The position numbers and the translations under genes are program-made. Under the pieces are notes generated by a model. That model was not told the origin of the DNA. It made no database searches and saw only the letters and a list, made by a program, of their open reading frames with translations. Below are positions 51,315 to 60,236 of a stretch of 64,000 nt of DNA, piece after piece. Every line of letters begins with the position of its first letter. The stretch's first letter is position 1. Source of the stretch: JAVKBW01 sp040222995 (GTDB lineage Bacteria > Pseudomonadota > Alphaproteobacteria > UBA8366 > Aestuariispiraceae); assembly GCA_040222995.1 (NCBI GenBank), contig JAVKBW010000042.1, positions 248,001-312,000 on the forward strand, in the 5' to 3' direction.

Positions 51315-52477
51315 TCGCCAGATTCGGTAAGAGCCGCCTGCACCGTTTCCCGCAGAGCCTCCACCGGTACATCCTGCGTCACGAAGGCATCGCCGATGCC
51401 GCGCGCCAGAATAAACGTCAGTTTACCATTCATTACCTTCTTGTCGCTGGCCATCCGGGAAACAAGGTCGTCGACGGTCCAGTCATAGCCTTCTATCTGT
51501 CCCGGCCGCGTCCGCAGACCGACCGCCTCAAGGTGCCGGGTCATGCGCACCGCGTCCTGACCGGAACACAGGCCCAGCCTGACGGAAAGGTCGAACGCCA
51601 TGACCATGCCGATGGCGACGCCTTCGCCATGCAGCAGGTCCGGCCCGTAGCCGCAGCGCGACTCCAGCGCATGACCGAACGTGTGGCCCAGATTGAGCAG
51701 CGCCCGCTGGCCGCCTTCATATTCGTCGCGCGCCACGATATCCGCTTTCATGATACAGCAGGTTTCGATCGCGGACATGCGGGCATCGGCGTCGCCCGCG
51801 ACCATGGCGCTGCCGTTCGCTTCCAGCCAGCCGAAGAAATCGGCATTGCCCAGCGCGCCGTATTTGACGACTTCCGCATACCCGGCCAGCAATTCCCGCT
51901 GCGGCAATGTGTGCAGTGTATCCGTATCGGCAAGCACCAGTCGTGGCTGATAGAAGGTGCCAACCAGATTCTTGCCGGCTTTTGCATTGATCGCCGTCTT
52001 GCCGCCGACCGAACTGTCGACCTGGGAGAGCACTGTTGTCGGGATCTGGATGAAGGGAATGCCGCGCAGGGCGATGGACGCCGCGAATCCGACCAGATCG
52101 CCCATCACGCCGCCGCCCAGCGCGATCAGCACAGTCGATCGTTCGATGCCGCCGCCCAGAAGATCGTCCAGCAGGCGTTCAAGATGGGCGAAACTTTTCG
52201 TCGCCTCGCCCGGCGGCATGACAATGGCGCGCGCCGCAAGCCCGGCGCCGCGCAGGGATGCTAGGCACGCATCGAGATAATGGCCGGCGACGGTCTCGTC
52301 GGTGACGACGACGCAGGTGCCGGCCTTGCAGAACGGTTTGATCGCCGGCCCGCAGGTCTCCAGCAGACCCGAACCGATGACGATATCGTACGACCGGTCG
52401 GCCAGATCGACCTTCACCAGGCGGCTCGGCGGTACATCCGCTTTCCGTGTCGCATTACTCACCGGGTTTTCCTTCAT
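51311..52477 (-). CDS. aroB: 3-dehydroquinate synthase
   Basis: Cyclises DAHP to 3-dehydroquinate in the shikimate pathway. The 388-residue enzyme has VVVTDETVAGHY, PPGEATKSFAHLERLLDDLL, ALGGGVMGDLVGFAASIALRGIPFIQIPTT, GGKTAINAKAGKNLVGTFYQP and LNLGHTFGHALE with the zinc His residues. ATG 52477 follows AAGGGCAG and overlaps aroK by 23 bp. Confidence 0.96.
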   Translation of the reverse strand: MKENPVSNATRKADVPPSRLVKVDLADRSYDIVIGSGLLETCGPAIKPFCKAGTCVVVTDETVAGHYLDACLASLRGAGLAARAIVMPPGEATKSFAHLERLLDDLLGGGIERSTVLIALGGGVMGDLVGFAASIALRGIPFIQIPTTVLSQVDSSVGGKTAINAKAGKNLVGTFYQPRLVLADTDTLHTLPQRELLAGYAEVVKYGALGNADFFGWLEANGSAMVAGDADARMSAIETCCIMKADIVARDEYEGGQRALLNLGHTFGHALESRCGYGPDLLHGEGVAIGMVMAFDLSVRLGLCSGQDAVRMTRHLEAVGLRTRPGQIEGYDWTVDDLVSRMASDKKVMNGKLTFILARGIGDAFVTQDVPVEALRETVQAALTESGE

Positions 52478-53033
52478 GTTTCTGCCCTTGACCGAGCCGT
52501 TCCCGAACCGCCGCGACCAGCGCTCCGGCCATCGCTTCCTTCGATACATCCTTGCTTTCGACGACCAGATCCGCCTCGGCGTAGACAGGATATCGGTCTG
52601 CGATCAGATTGTTCAATGTCTGACGCGGGTTATCCGTCTGCAGGAGAGGGCGGCTGGAACGCCGGCTGACCCGGCTCCACAGCAGCGTTTCTTCCGCCCG
52701 TAGCCAGACGCTCAGGGCGTTTTCGGCGATCAGGCTCCGGGTTTCCGGGTCCATGAACGCGCCGCCGCCGGTGGCGATGACTGACGGCTTGCCTTCCAGC
52801 AGCCGGGCGATGACCCGTCGTTCGCCGTCGCGAAAATGCGCTTCGCCGAAGGTTTCGAAAATCTCCGGGATGGTCATGTCGGCCGCTTTCTCGATTTCCT
52901 TGTCGGCATCGTAAAACGGCACGTCCAGAAGGCCGGCCGCGCGCAGCCCGATTGTCGACTTACCGGCCCCCATCATGCCGATAAGCACAACCGGCCGGTC
53001 GAGCGCAAAGTCCTGAGGCGGTTTCTTTTTCAT
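52455..53033 (-). CDS. aroK: Shikimate kinase
   Basis: Phosphorylates shikimate. The 192-residue protein has the P-loop LIGMMGAGKSTIG, YDADKEIEKAADMTIPEIF for substrate binding, FRDGERR, and ATGGGAFM. It is first in aroK-aroB-CNNM and is followed by overlapping aroB. Confidence 0.96.
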   Translation of the reverse strand: MKKKPPQDFALDRPVVLIGMMGAGKSTIGLRAAGLLDVPFYDADKEIEKAADMTIPEIFETFGEAHFRDGERRVIARLLEGKPSVIATGGGAFMDPETRSLIAENALSVWLRAEETLLWSRVSRRSSRPLLQTDNPRQTLNNLIADRYPVYAEADLVVESKDVSKEAMAGALVAAVRERLGQGQKHEGKPGE

Positions 53034-53214
53034 CGGTCGGGATAGATCGAGCCTGCAAAGTAAACGGTTTATCTTTTATCAACGCCGCAGAATTGCCATA
53101 GTCGGGTGGTAGCGTAAAGCAATCCGGTACTGTCGTAACGGACCGAATCTGCTAATCCCGCATGTACGGGCGCGATGCCCGGGCTTATCCGAACGCAAAC
53201 ATACCTGAGAAATC

Positions 53215-53355
53215 ATGGGAAAACTGATCAAACTGCTTTTTGTCGCTCTCGTTCTGGCGCTGGCCGGCGGCGCGGCCTTCCTCGCCACATGGGATATTCC
53301 GGCCCCGGCCCGGGATGTCGAAAAGGTTCTCGATGATGACCGGTTTCCGAACTGA
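53215..53355 (+). CDS. Small exported or membrane-anchored peptide (46 aa)
   Basis: A 46-residue frame: Met-Gly-Lys start, a hydrophobic helix (LIKLLFVALVLALAGGAAFLA), then TWDIPAPARDVEKVLDDDRFPN. The C-terminal pattern WDIPAP...VEKVL.DDRF is one I associate with small conserved proteins upstream of xerD-linked genes in alphaproteobacteria. The stop lies 20 bp inside the next gene, indicating translational coupling. Function unknown. Confidence 0.65.
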   Translation: MGKLIKLLFVALVLALAGGAAFLATWDIPAPARDVEKVLDDDRFPN

Positions 53356-55177
53356 CCGCCTGTCCGGTCTTTTCGCGGGCTTGCTCGCCGGATCGCTGTT
53401 TCTGATCCCGGCCCCGGCAACCGCGCAAACCGTGGATTCGACGACGATTCCGCCGGCCGGCGACCCGGCCGCCGAAGAGGATGTCGTTCCGCTGCAGTTG
53501 CTGCCGACGGAACTGCCCAGTGTCGAGACACAGACCGAAACGCCCGATAACGCCGACGGCGCTGCGGGAAGCGGTATCGACGTTCAGGCGCTGGACAGGC
53601 TCGACCCCGATGCCACCGGCATCCTCGACGCCGCGACCGGCGGATTTCCCGTCGATATGTGGACCGGCACGCCGCGCCGGCGGCTGGAACTTCTGTTCTC
53701 CCTGATGCCGGACCGGCTGACCGCGCCGTCGCTTCAGATGACCGCGCGGCGGCTGTTGCTGTCGCGCGCCGCGGTGCCGGTATCGTTTGCGGTGGACGGC
53801 GAAGCCAGGCCGTCGGTCCTGCTTACCCGCGTCGACAAGCTGACCGCGCTCGGGCTGATCGAAGACGCCGCCGCCCTGCTTGCCGCCGCGCCGCAACACA
53901 ACGACCCGGCCAAGGCCGCCGCGATGGCCGAACGGCAGGCGAGGCTGGCCCTGCTGATCGGCGACATGCCGGGGGCCTGCAGCGCCATGCTGTCAATGGA
54001 AGCCGGGTCGGCGATGAAGCGCCGGCTGAACCTGACCTGTCAGGCGCTGGCCGGCAATACCACCGATGCCGGATTCGGCGCGGAACTGATCGCCGAGGAA
54101 GGGCGGCCGGAAGATGCGACCTTTCTGGCATTGCTCGATCACCTGAACGGCGGGCCGCAGCCCGACCCGGACCGGCTGGACCCGAAATCCGCGCTTGAAT
54201 ATGCGATGGTCCGTGCGGCGGGCCTGCCGCTTACCGTCTCCGAAGGCCGCGACGACACGCCGATGATGAACCGGGTTCAGGCCGGGTTTCCCGCCGAATC
54301 CCCGGAACAGCGGATCGCCCGGCAATGGCTCGCCTATTCCGAAGGGTCGGTCAGCCTCGACGCCGTAACGGCGTCGCTGGCAGCGGTCGAATTCGATGCC
54401 GAAACCCGCGCCAACGCCCTGACACGGGCGGTCGAACTGGACTCCTGGCGGATGACGGCCCTGGTCTACCAGGCGGCGAAGGAACAATCCTCGCCGGTGA
54501 CGCGGGCGGAAGTGATCGGCGGCGCGATGATTCTGGCCGAGGAAGGCGATCATCGCCGGCTGCTGGAAGCCGTGCTGACGCCGATGGTGGCCGACATACG
54601 GGTCGACCGGGGGCTGATCTGGTTTGCCGAGGACGCCGCTTCCATGCTGTACCACGCCGGCCGGGCCGTCGAGGCGCGGTCCTGGTTCGAGCTGCTGCGG
54701 ACGGAAGGCCTGCAGAACGAAACCTATGACGAGGCCGCCCTGATGCTGTGGCCCTATGCCGCAGCGGCGGGCGATTCCGCAGCCGACCGGCTGGGCCGGG
54801 ATGTCGCGCAACGCTGGATACAGCATATGCGCAAGGCGGATCCGGACCGCGCCGAACGCGGGGTTTCCTTCGTTCTGGCGGTTCTCGATTCGCTGGGTGT
54901 CTTCATTCCGCAGGCCGCCTGGGACAGCGCGCTTGCCGAACCGGCGGTCGGTTTTGACTGGACCGCCGACCCGGCGGTCAGAAAGGCGCTGCAGCGCGCC
55001 GCCGCCGATTCCCGGCTCGGCGCAACGGTCGCCCTGACGATCATCGCGCTGGGCGCGGGCGATCTGGCGCGGGTCGATACCGGTCTGCTGACCGACGCCA
55101 TCGCCGTCTTGCGCGAAATGCGGCAGGAAAATCTGGCGCGGGCGATTGCCGTCGACGCCATGTCGGCGCGCTACTGA
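53336..55177 (+). CDS. Large exported protein of unknown function
   Basis: A 613-residue protein with a signal peptide (LFAGLLAGSLFLIPAPATAQ) and a Thr/Pro/Glu-rich stretch near the N-terminus. The rest is Ala/Leu-rich and helical, with repeat-like spacing suggestive of TPR/Sel1-type solenoids, but no exact repeat motif is seen. Start ATG 53336 (or 53333) follows AAAAGG. It overlaps the 46-aa gene and precedes xerD by 47 bp. I recall such genes annotated loosely as antifreeze glycopeptide-like in Rhodospirillaceae; that name carries no functional evidence. Confidence 0.8.
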   Translation: MTGFRTDRLSGLFAGLLAGSLFLIPAPATAQTVDSTTIPPAGDPAAEEDVVPLQLLPTELPSVETQTETPDNADGAAGSGIDVQALDRLDPDATGILDAATGGFPVDMWTGTPRRRLELLFSLMPDRLTAPSLQMTARRLLLSRAAVPVSFAVDGEARPSVLLTRVDKLTALGLIEDAAALLAAAPQHNDPAKAAAMAERQARLALLIGDMPGACSAMLSMEAGSAMKRRLNLTCQALAGNTTDAGFGAELIAEEGRPEDATFLALLDHLNGGPQPDPDRLDPKSALEYAMVRAAGLPLTVSEGRDDTPMMNRVQAGFPAESPEQRIARQWLAYSEGSVSLDAVTASLAAVEFDAETRANALTRAVELDSWRMTALVYQAAKEQSSPVTRAEVIGGAMILAEEGDHRRLLEAVLTPMVADIRVDRGLIWFAEDAASMLYHAGRAVEARSWFELLRTEGLQNETYDEAALMLWPYAAAAGDSAADRLGRDVAQRWIQHMRKADPDRAERGVSFVLAVLDSLGVFIPQAAWDSALAEPAVGFDWTADPAVRKALQRAAADSRLGATVALTIIALGAGDLARVDTGLLTDAIAVLREMRQENLARAIAVDAMSARY

Positions 55178-55224
55178 TGCGATCCCGCCATGTTCCGGCC
55201 TGACGCGACAAAAGCAGCACGGTC

Positions 55225-56127
55225 ATGAGCGACGGCCGGTTTCTGGAAAGTTTTCTGGAAATGATGGCCGCCGAACGCGGCGCGGCGAAAAACACCATCG
55301 ACGCCTATCGCCGCGACCTTTCCGAATATCTGCGGTTTCTGCCGTCCCGCAACCGCACAGCCGAAACCGTCGGCTCGGACGATTGCCGCGCTTATCTTCA
55401 GGCGCTTTCGGCGACAGGCATCAAGGAAACCACGCTGGCCCGGCGGCTTTCCGCCCTGCGCCAGTTTCACCGGTTTCTGTTCGGCGAAGGGGTTCGTCCC
55501 GACGACCCGACAGTGTCTCTGGACACGCCGCGCCGCAGCCGGCCCCTGCCGAAAATTCTGTCGGAGGATGAGGTCGATACCCTGCTTGTCGCGGCAAGAA
55601 GCGGCGATGACGATGACAGGGTTCGCACCACCTGCCTGATGGAGCTGCTGTATGCGACTGGCCTGCGGGTATCGGAACTGGTCTCCCTGCCGCTGACATC
55701 GGTTCTGCGCGATCCGGAATTCCTGCTGATCAAGGGCAAGGGCGGCCGGGAGCGGCTTGTCCCGGTATCGGACATGGCGCGGGAAGCGGTTCAGGCCTGG
55801 CTCGCCGTCCGCAACGGGCATCTGCCGAATGAAGGGCAAAGCCCGTATCTGTTCCCGTCACGGGGGAAGGAAGGCCATCTGTCGCGCCAGCGCATGGGCC
55901 AGATTCTGAAGGAGCTGGCGCTTGCCGCCAATATAGACCCGAAGAAGGTCAGCCCGCATGTGCTGCGGCATGCTTTTGCCAGCCACCTGCTGGCGCATGG
56001 AGCGGACTTGCGCGCGGTACAGCAGATGCTGGGGCATGCCGATATCTCGACGACCCAGATTTATACGCATATTCTGGACGAAAGGCTGAAAGCGTTGGTG
56101 AATACCGCGCATCCTCTGGCACGGTAG
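55225..56127 (+). CDS. xerD: Tyrosine recombinase XerD
   Basis: The site-specific recombinase that, with XerC, resolves chromosome dimers at dif. The 300-residue protein has the SAM-like N-terminal domain (FLEMMAAERGAAKNTIDAYRRDL) and the catalytic set: Arg in YATGLRVSEL, Lys in IKGKGGRERLVP, HxxR in SPHVLRHAFASHLL, His in LGHADISTTQ and Tyr in QIYTHI. No mobile-element genes adjoin it, so it is the housekeeping XerD rather than an integrase. Confidence 0.94.
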   Translation: MSDGRFLESFLEMMAAERGAAKNTIDAYRRDLSEYLRFLPSRNRTAETVGSDDCRAYLQALSATGIKETTLARRLSALRQFHRFLFGEGVRPDDPTVSLDTPRRSRPLPKILSEDEVDTLLVAARSGDDDDRVRTTCLMELLYATGLRVSELVSLPLTSVLRDPEFLLIKGKGGRERLVPVSDMAREAVQAWLAVRNGHLPNEGQSPYLFPSRGKEGHLSRQRMGQILKELALAANIDPKKVSPHVLRHAFASHLLAHGADLRAVQQMLGHADISTTQIYTHILDERLKALVNTAHPLAR

Positions 56128-56131
56128 TTTC

Positions 56132-57073
56132 ATGAGATCGCGCAAACACCCCCATCACGTCAGCATCAGTATTGGCGTCGTCATCGCTTCCGGCGCCTGG
56201 GGCGTCTACTGGTTGCCGCAACGAGCCCTGTTCGATGCCGGCATGACCGGCGCCTGGGCGACTATTGCACAGTTCGGGCTATGTCTCGCAATTTTCAGTC
56301 CGGTCGCCCTGTACCGCAAGATCAAGGGTCTGCCTGTCGGCTTCGACCAACCGTCCGTCGGGCTGCTGATCGGCGGCGGTATCGTCTGCTATTCAAATGC
56401 CTTTCTGTTGACCGACGTCGTGCGTGTCCTGGTCTTTTTCTATCTGACGCCGGTCTGGGCGACCCTGTTCGAGCTGGCATTCCTTAAAATAAGGCCCGGC
56501 CTGGCGCGGGCCGCGAGCCTCGGCCTTGGCCTCTGCGGCGCGTGGGTGGTTCTGGGCGGCGAGGGCGGGCTGCCCTTGCCCCAGAATCTGGGTGACTGGC
56601 TTGCCGTCGCGTCGGGCATCATGATGGCGGCCGGGGCGGCTCGCAGCCATTCAATCCAGCCGGAAGGCATGTTTTCGCTGCAATGGGCATACTTTTTCTA
56701 CGGTTCGGTGGTCGCGGTAGCGCAGATCCCGCTGCTGAGCGACGTGCTGGGCCCGGCCCCGATGCTTGATGCCTGGATACACAGCCTGCCGCTGCTTCTA
56801 CCGCTGGCGTTTCTTTTTCTGATCCCCAGCAATGCGATGCTGATCCTGTCGCCAAGCCGGATCGGCGCGGGATTGTTTTCAATCCTGATTCTATCGGAAC
56901 TGGTGATTGGCGCGATATCGGCCGCGCTGTTCGCCGACGAGCCGTTCGGCTGGCGCGAGGCGATCGGCTGCAGCCTTATCGTTCTGGCCGGGCTGACGGA
57001 AGTATTCCTGGCCCGGGGCGCGTTCAGCCATTCTCCGCGAGCACCAATCCTGCCAGATACAAAGACCCCGTAA
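56132..57073 (+). CDS. EamA/DMT-family membrane transporter
   Basis: A 313-residue membrane protein with about ten hydrophobic helices arranged as two EamA repeats. Visible features include GVVIASGAWGVYWLPQRAL and a C-terminal LFADEPFGWREAIGCSLIVLAGL, the classic EamA end. Substrate unknown; drug/metabolite exporters of this family move amino acids or small metabolites. It starts 4 bp after xerD and converges on folC with a 50-bp overlap. Confidence 0.85.
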   Translation: MRSRKHPHHVSISIGVVIASGAWGVYWLPQRALFDAGMTGAWATIAQFGLCLAIFSPVALYRKIKGLPVGFDQPSVGLLIGGGIVCYSNAFLLTDVVRVLVFFYLTPVWATLFELAFLKIRPGLARAASLGLGLCGAWVVLGGEGGLPLPQNLGDWLAVASGIMMAAGAARSHSIQPEGMFSLQWAYFFYGSVVAVAQIPLLSDVLGPAPMLDAWIHSLPLLLPLAFLFLIPSNAMLILSPSRIGAGLFSILILSELVIGAISAALFADEPFGWREAIGCSLIVLAGLTEVFLARGAFSHSPRAPILPDTKTP

Positions 57074-58289
57074 TCAGCAGACGGCCCGGCCTGTCGCGGG
57101 GCAGGGTCTCGACGGCCCGGTTTACCGACTCGGCGGATTCGGCGGGAATGCCCAGCGCCCTGGCGAAGCCGACAAGGTCTTCAGGCGACAGGGCGGCGTC
57201 GGTTCCGGCGATGCCGACGGCCTGCAACCCGGCCAGATACGGGCGCAAATGGGCCAGAAAATCCGTCGGTTCCTTCGTGTTCAGCATTCCGGCAACGGCG
57301 TAGAGCGGTCGCTGCGGGTCCGTCGCACGCCAGCCGGACGCCATGTCGGCCAGGGCTTCGCCAGCCGCTTCATTGTGCCCACCATCGATCCAGATTTCCC
57401 AATCCGGGCCCAGGGCCTCCGCGATGGGACCCCGGGTTAACCGTTGCAGACGCGCCGGCCAGACGGTGTTCGAGTAACCGGTCTGGCGGGCAGCCGCATC
57501 GAACCGGAAAGCACCGTTTCCCTGCAATTGCGTCAGAATAGCGTCGGCCATGCCGGCATTGATCCGCTGGTGCCGGCCGGGCAACGACAGAACCGTATCG
57601 TCCGACACTGGCGCGGCAATAGTCAGCGGTGCGCCGACGCGGGCGGCTTCCCGTTCGATCACCGCCATCGCCACCGGATCCTGCGGCGCGACCACGGAGG
57701 GCACGCCCCGTTTCTGGATCGCCGCCTTTTCCCCGGCGATCGCTTCCAGGGTCGGGCCGAGATACTGCATATGATCCATCGATACCGGCGTGATCGCGGT
57801 GCAGGCCGGCTTCGGCACGACGTTGGTCGCGTCCATCCGCCCGCCGAGGCCGACTTCCAGCAACAGCAGGTCGGCCGGGGTTTCGGAAAACGCCTTCATT
57901 GCGGCGCAGGTGGTGATTTCGAAAAACGTAATCGGTTCCGCCGCATTGGCCTGTTCGCAGGTTTCCAGCAGCGCGCTCAGCGCATCTTCGGATATCTGTT
58001 CGCCGGCCAGCAGGATGCGTTCGGCGAACCGCACCAGATGCGGCGAGGTATAGACATGCACCCTGTAGCCCGCCGCTTCGGCAACGGCGCGGGTGAAAGC
58101 GATGGTCGACCCCTTGCCGTTGGTGCCGGCGACATGCACGACCGGAGGCAGGCGATCCTGCGGCCGGCCGAGTTTTTCAAGCAGGTCCAAAGTGCGGCCC
58201 AGGCTGAGGTCGATGACCTTGGGATGCAGATGCATCAGCCGTTCGAGAATGACATCGCTTTTCAGGCCGGAAGGTGCGGTCGTCGTCAT
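57024..58289 (-). CDS. folC: Dihydrofolate/folylpolyglutamate synthase
   Basis: Adds glutamate to dihydropteroate and folates. The 421-residue Mur-ligase-fold protein has VVHVAGTNGKGSTIAF (P-loop), YTSPHLVRFAERILL, LLLEVGLGGRMDATNVV, and the C-terminal WIDGGHNEAAGEAL. Its last 50 bp overlap the EamA gene on the other strand. It complements the PabB-PabC fusion of the same pathway. Confidence 0.95.
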   Translation of the reverse strand: MTTTAPSGLKSDVILERLMHLHPKVIDLSLGRTLDLLEKLGRPQDRLPPVVHVAGTNGKGSTIAFTRAVAEAAGYRVHVYTSPHLVRFAERILLAGEQISEDALSALLETCEQANAAEPITFFEITTCAAMKAFSETPADLLLLEVGLGGRMDATNVVPKPACTAITPVSMDHMQYLGPTLEAIAGEKAAIQKRGVPSVVAPQDPVAMAVIEREAARVGAPLTIAAPVSDDTVLSLPGRHQRINAGMADAILTQLQGNGAFRFDAAARQTGYSNTVWPARLQRLTRGPIAEALGPDWEIWIDGGHNEAAGEALADMASGWRATDPQRPLYAVAGMLNTKEPTDFLAHLRPYLAGLQAVGIAGTDAALSPEDLVGFARALGIPAESAESVNRAVETLPRDRPGRLLITGSLYLAGLVLAENG

Positions 58290-58299
58290 GCCTGTACCC

Positions 58300-59469
58300 T
58301 TATGCGAGCGCTTTACGCAGCCGGTCCATCGCCTCGACCAGCGAGTCCGGTTTCAGTGCGAAACACAGCCGGTACCAGTCTTCTGCGCCGGGACCGAAAG
58401 CAGTTCCCGGCGCGATACCGACTTTCGCGGTGCGCACAAGATTCTGCGCGAAAGGCAGGCTGTCCTTCTGCCCGTCGATACGGAAGAAGCCGTAAAACGA
58501 GGCCGTCGGCGGCGCATAATCCACGATCTGCGGGATGTTGGCGAAAGCCTGGGTGACGATATCGCGTCCGTGCCGGCAATAATCGACCATTTCGGTCACG
58601 AAATCCTCGCCATCGCGAAGGGCTGTCGCGGCCGCTTCCTGAAGAAACGGCGGCACGCAGGAATAATTGAACTCGATCATGTTGCCCAACACATCGCCCA
58701 GCCCGACCGGGTGAACCAACCAGCCGATCCGCCAGCCCGTCATTGCCCATGCCTTGGAAAAACTGTTGATGACCAACACCGGGTCATCGTCGCGCGCATG
58801 GGTGATGAAGGACGGCGCGGCGCGGCCGTCATAGACCATGCGGTGATAGACTTCGTCGGCGATCAGCCAGATGCCTTTGTCACGACAGAAGGCCAGAAGC
58901 TCGACGATCTGTTCGTCAGGCATCACCCATCCTGTAGGATTGCTGGGTGAGTTTACGAAAACGACTTTCGTTCTTTCGTCGCACTGATCGTAAATCCGGT
59001 TCAGGTCGAGCGACCAGACGCCTTCATCGGCGGTCAGCGACGCGAACCGCACTGACCCACCGAGCGCCCGGATCGCCGATTGCGCATTCGGCCAGACAGG
59101 GTTGACGACGACGCCGTTGTCGCCGGCATCGATAATGCATTGCAGACACAGCATGATCGCCGACATGCCCGATGACGTGACCGAGATGCGTTCCGGGTTG
59201 AGATCGACATCGTAGAGATCGTTGAGATAGGTTTTCAGCGCGCCGAGCAGCGGTTTGGTGCCGCGCTTGTGTGTGTAGAACGTATCGCCCTTCGACAGTT
59301 GCTTGCCGACGACATCGCAGATGAACGACGGTGTCGACAGATCGGATTCCCCGTACCACATCGGGATCACGGACGGGTCGCCGAGACCGACTTCGGCAAC
59401 GGCCAGAATCTGTTGCCGTTCGATGCTGGTGACGGATTCGCGCAACGGCGCTTTGAGCAGGGGCGACAT
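58300..59469 (-). CDS. Class I/II PLP-dependent aminotransferase
   Basis: A 389-residue aspartate-aminotransferase-fold enzyme. Motifs include VNSPSNPTGWVMP (PLP ring contact), DEVYHRMVYDG, and SFSKAWAMTGWRIGWL with the PLP Lys. The C-terminal YRLCFAL contains the carboxylate-binding Arg. The substrate pair is unknown. It is 10 bp downstream of folC start-side, on the same strand, suggesting cotranscription by position only. Confidence 0.9.
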   Translation of the reverse strand: MSPLLKAPLRESVTSIERQQILAVAEVGLGDPSVIPMWYGESDLSTPSFICDVVGKQLSKGDTFYTHKRGTKPLLGALKTYLNDLYDVDLNPERISVTSSGMSAIMLCLQCIIDAGDNGVVVNPVWPNAQSAIRALGGSVRFASLTADEGVWSLDLNRIYDQCDERTKVVFVNSPSNPTGWVMPDEQIVELLAFCRDKGIWLIADEVYHRMVYDGRAAPSFITHARDDDPVLVINSFSKAWAMTGWRIGWLVHPVGLGDVLGNMIEFNYSCVPPFLQEAAATALRDGEDFVTEMVDYCRHGRDIVTQAFANIPQIVDYAPPTASFYGFFRIDGQKDSLPFAQNLVRTAKVGIAPGTAFGPGAEDWYRLCFALKPDSLVEAMDRLRKALA

Positions 59470-59548
59470 GAAAAGGGAACTCCGGTTCGGGGGTGCTGGC
59501 GAAAATCTGTTTTGGCAAGTTCAAAGCCTGTCGGCAAGCCCGTCCTTC

Positions 59549-60211
59549 CTACAGGGCGGCGATCGCCGCCAGCAGCTCATCGTGCGTTTCGACGATTGTC
59601 GACGCCCCCGCCTGCCGCAGAACATCGCCATGCCCGGCGGAGAGATGCGACGCGCCGAGAAACCCGATCGAGACAACCCCGGCCAGACCGGCGGCCTCGA
59701 TACCGGTCGGGCTGTCCTCGATCACCACGGCATCGGTGGCAGCGATACCGGTTTCACGCAGGGCATGAAGATGCAGGTCGGGATGCGGCTTCGCCCGCGG
59801 AACCTGATCGGCGCTGAACAGGCGCGCATCGTCGAACCGGTGGATCAGGTCGGTCACGGTCAGCGACCGCCGGACCCGGTCGGAGGCTGAATTGGAACAG
59901 ACGCAGGCCGCGTAGGGCAGGGCGGCCAGCAGATCCGCCGCACCCGGCACGGGCTTCAGATCGGACGACAGGGCCGTGCGGGCGGCGTCGCGCACGTAAT
60001 CCAGCATCGCCTGCGCCGGGATCGTGCCGGTTTCCCGGGCGATGACTTCCGCCATGCTACCGTCGGTCTTGCCGGCGAACCGTTCAATCAGCACCTCGGG
60101 CGACACGTCGATGTCGTGCTCCTGCAGCATTGTCGACCAGACCGTGGCCAGCAGCCATTCGCTGTCGACCAGCACGCCGTCGAGGTCGAAGATAACGAGG
60201 GAAGGACTCAT
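59549..60211 (-). CDS. HAD-superfamily phosphatase (beta-phosphoglucomutase-like)
   Basis: A 220-residue HAD IA hydrolase. Motif I is VIFDLDGVLVDSEWLLA, motif II VCSNSASDRV (Ser), Lys in PRAKPHPDLHL, and motif IV VIEDSPTGIEAA. The cap domain (GKTDGSMAEVIARE) points to the phosphoglycolate/hexose-phosphate phosphatase group. Substrate undetermined. Confidence 0.9.
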   Translation of the reverse strand: MSPSLVIFDLDGVLVDSEWLLATVWSTMLQEHDIDVSPEVLIERFAGKTDGSMAEVIARETGTIPAQAMLDYVRDAARTALSSDLKPVPGAADLLAALPYAACVCSNSASDRVRRSLTVTDLIHRFDDARLFSADQVPRAKPHPDLHLHALRETGIAATDAVVIEDSPTGIEAAGLAGVVSIGFLGASHLSAGHGDVLRQAGASTIVETHDELLAAIAAL

Positions 60212-60236
60212 CGTAGGGGATATCCTGCTGTCTTGT

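Noticed and set aside
55225..56127. Phage or island integrase
   Set aside because: Sequence and context match housekeeping XerD; no attachment repeats or cargo genes adjoin it.
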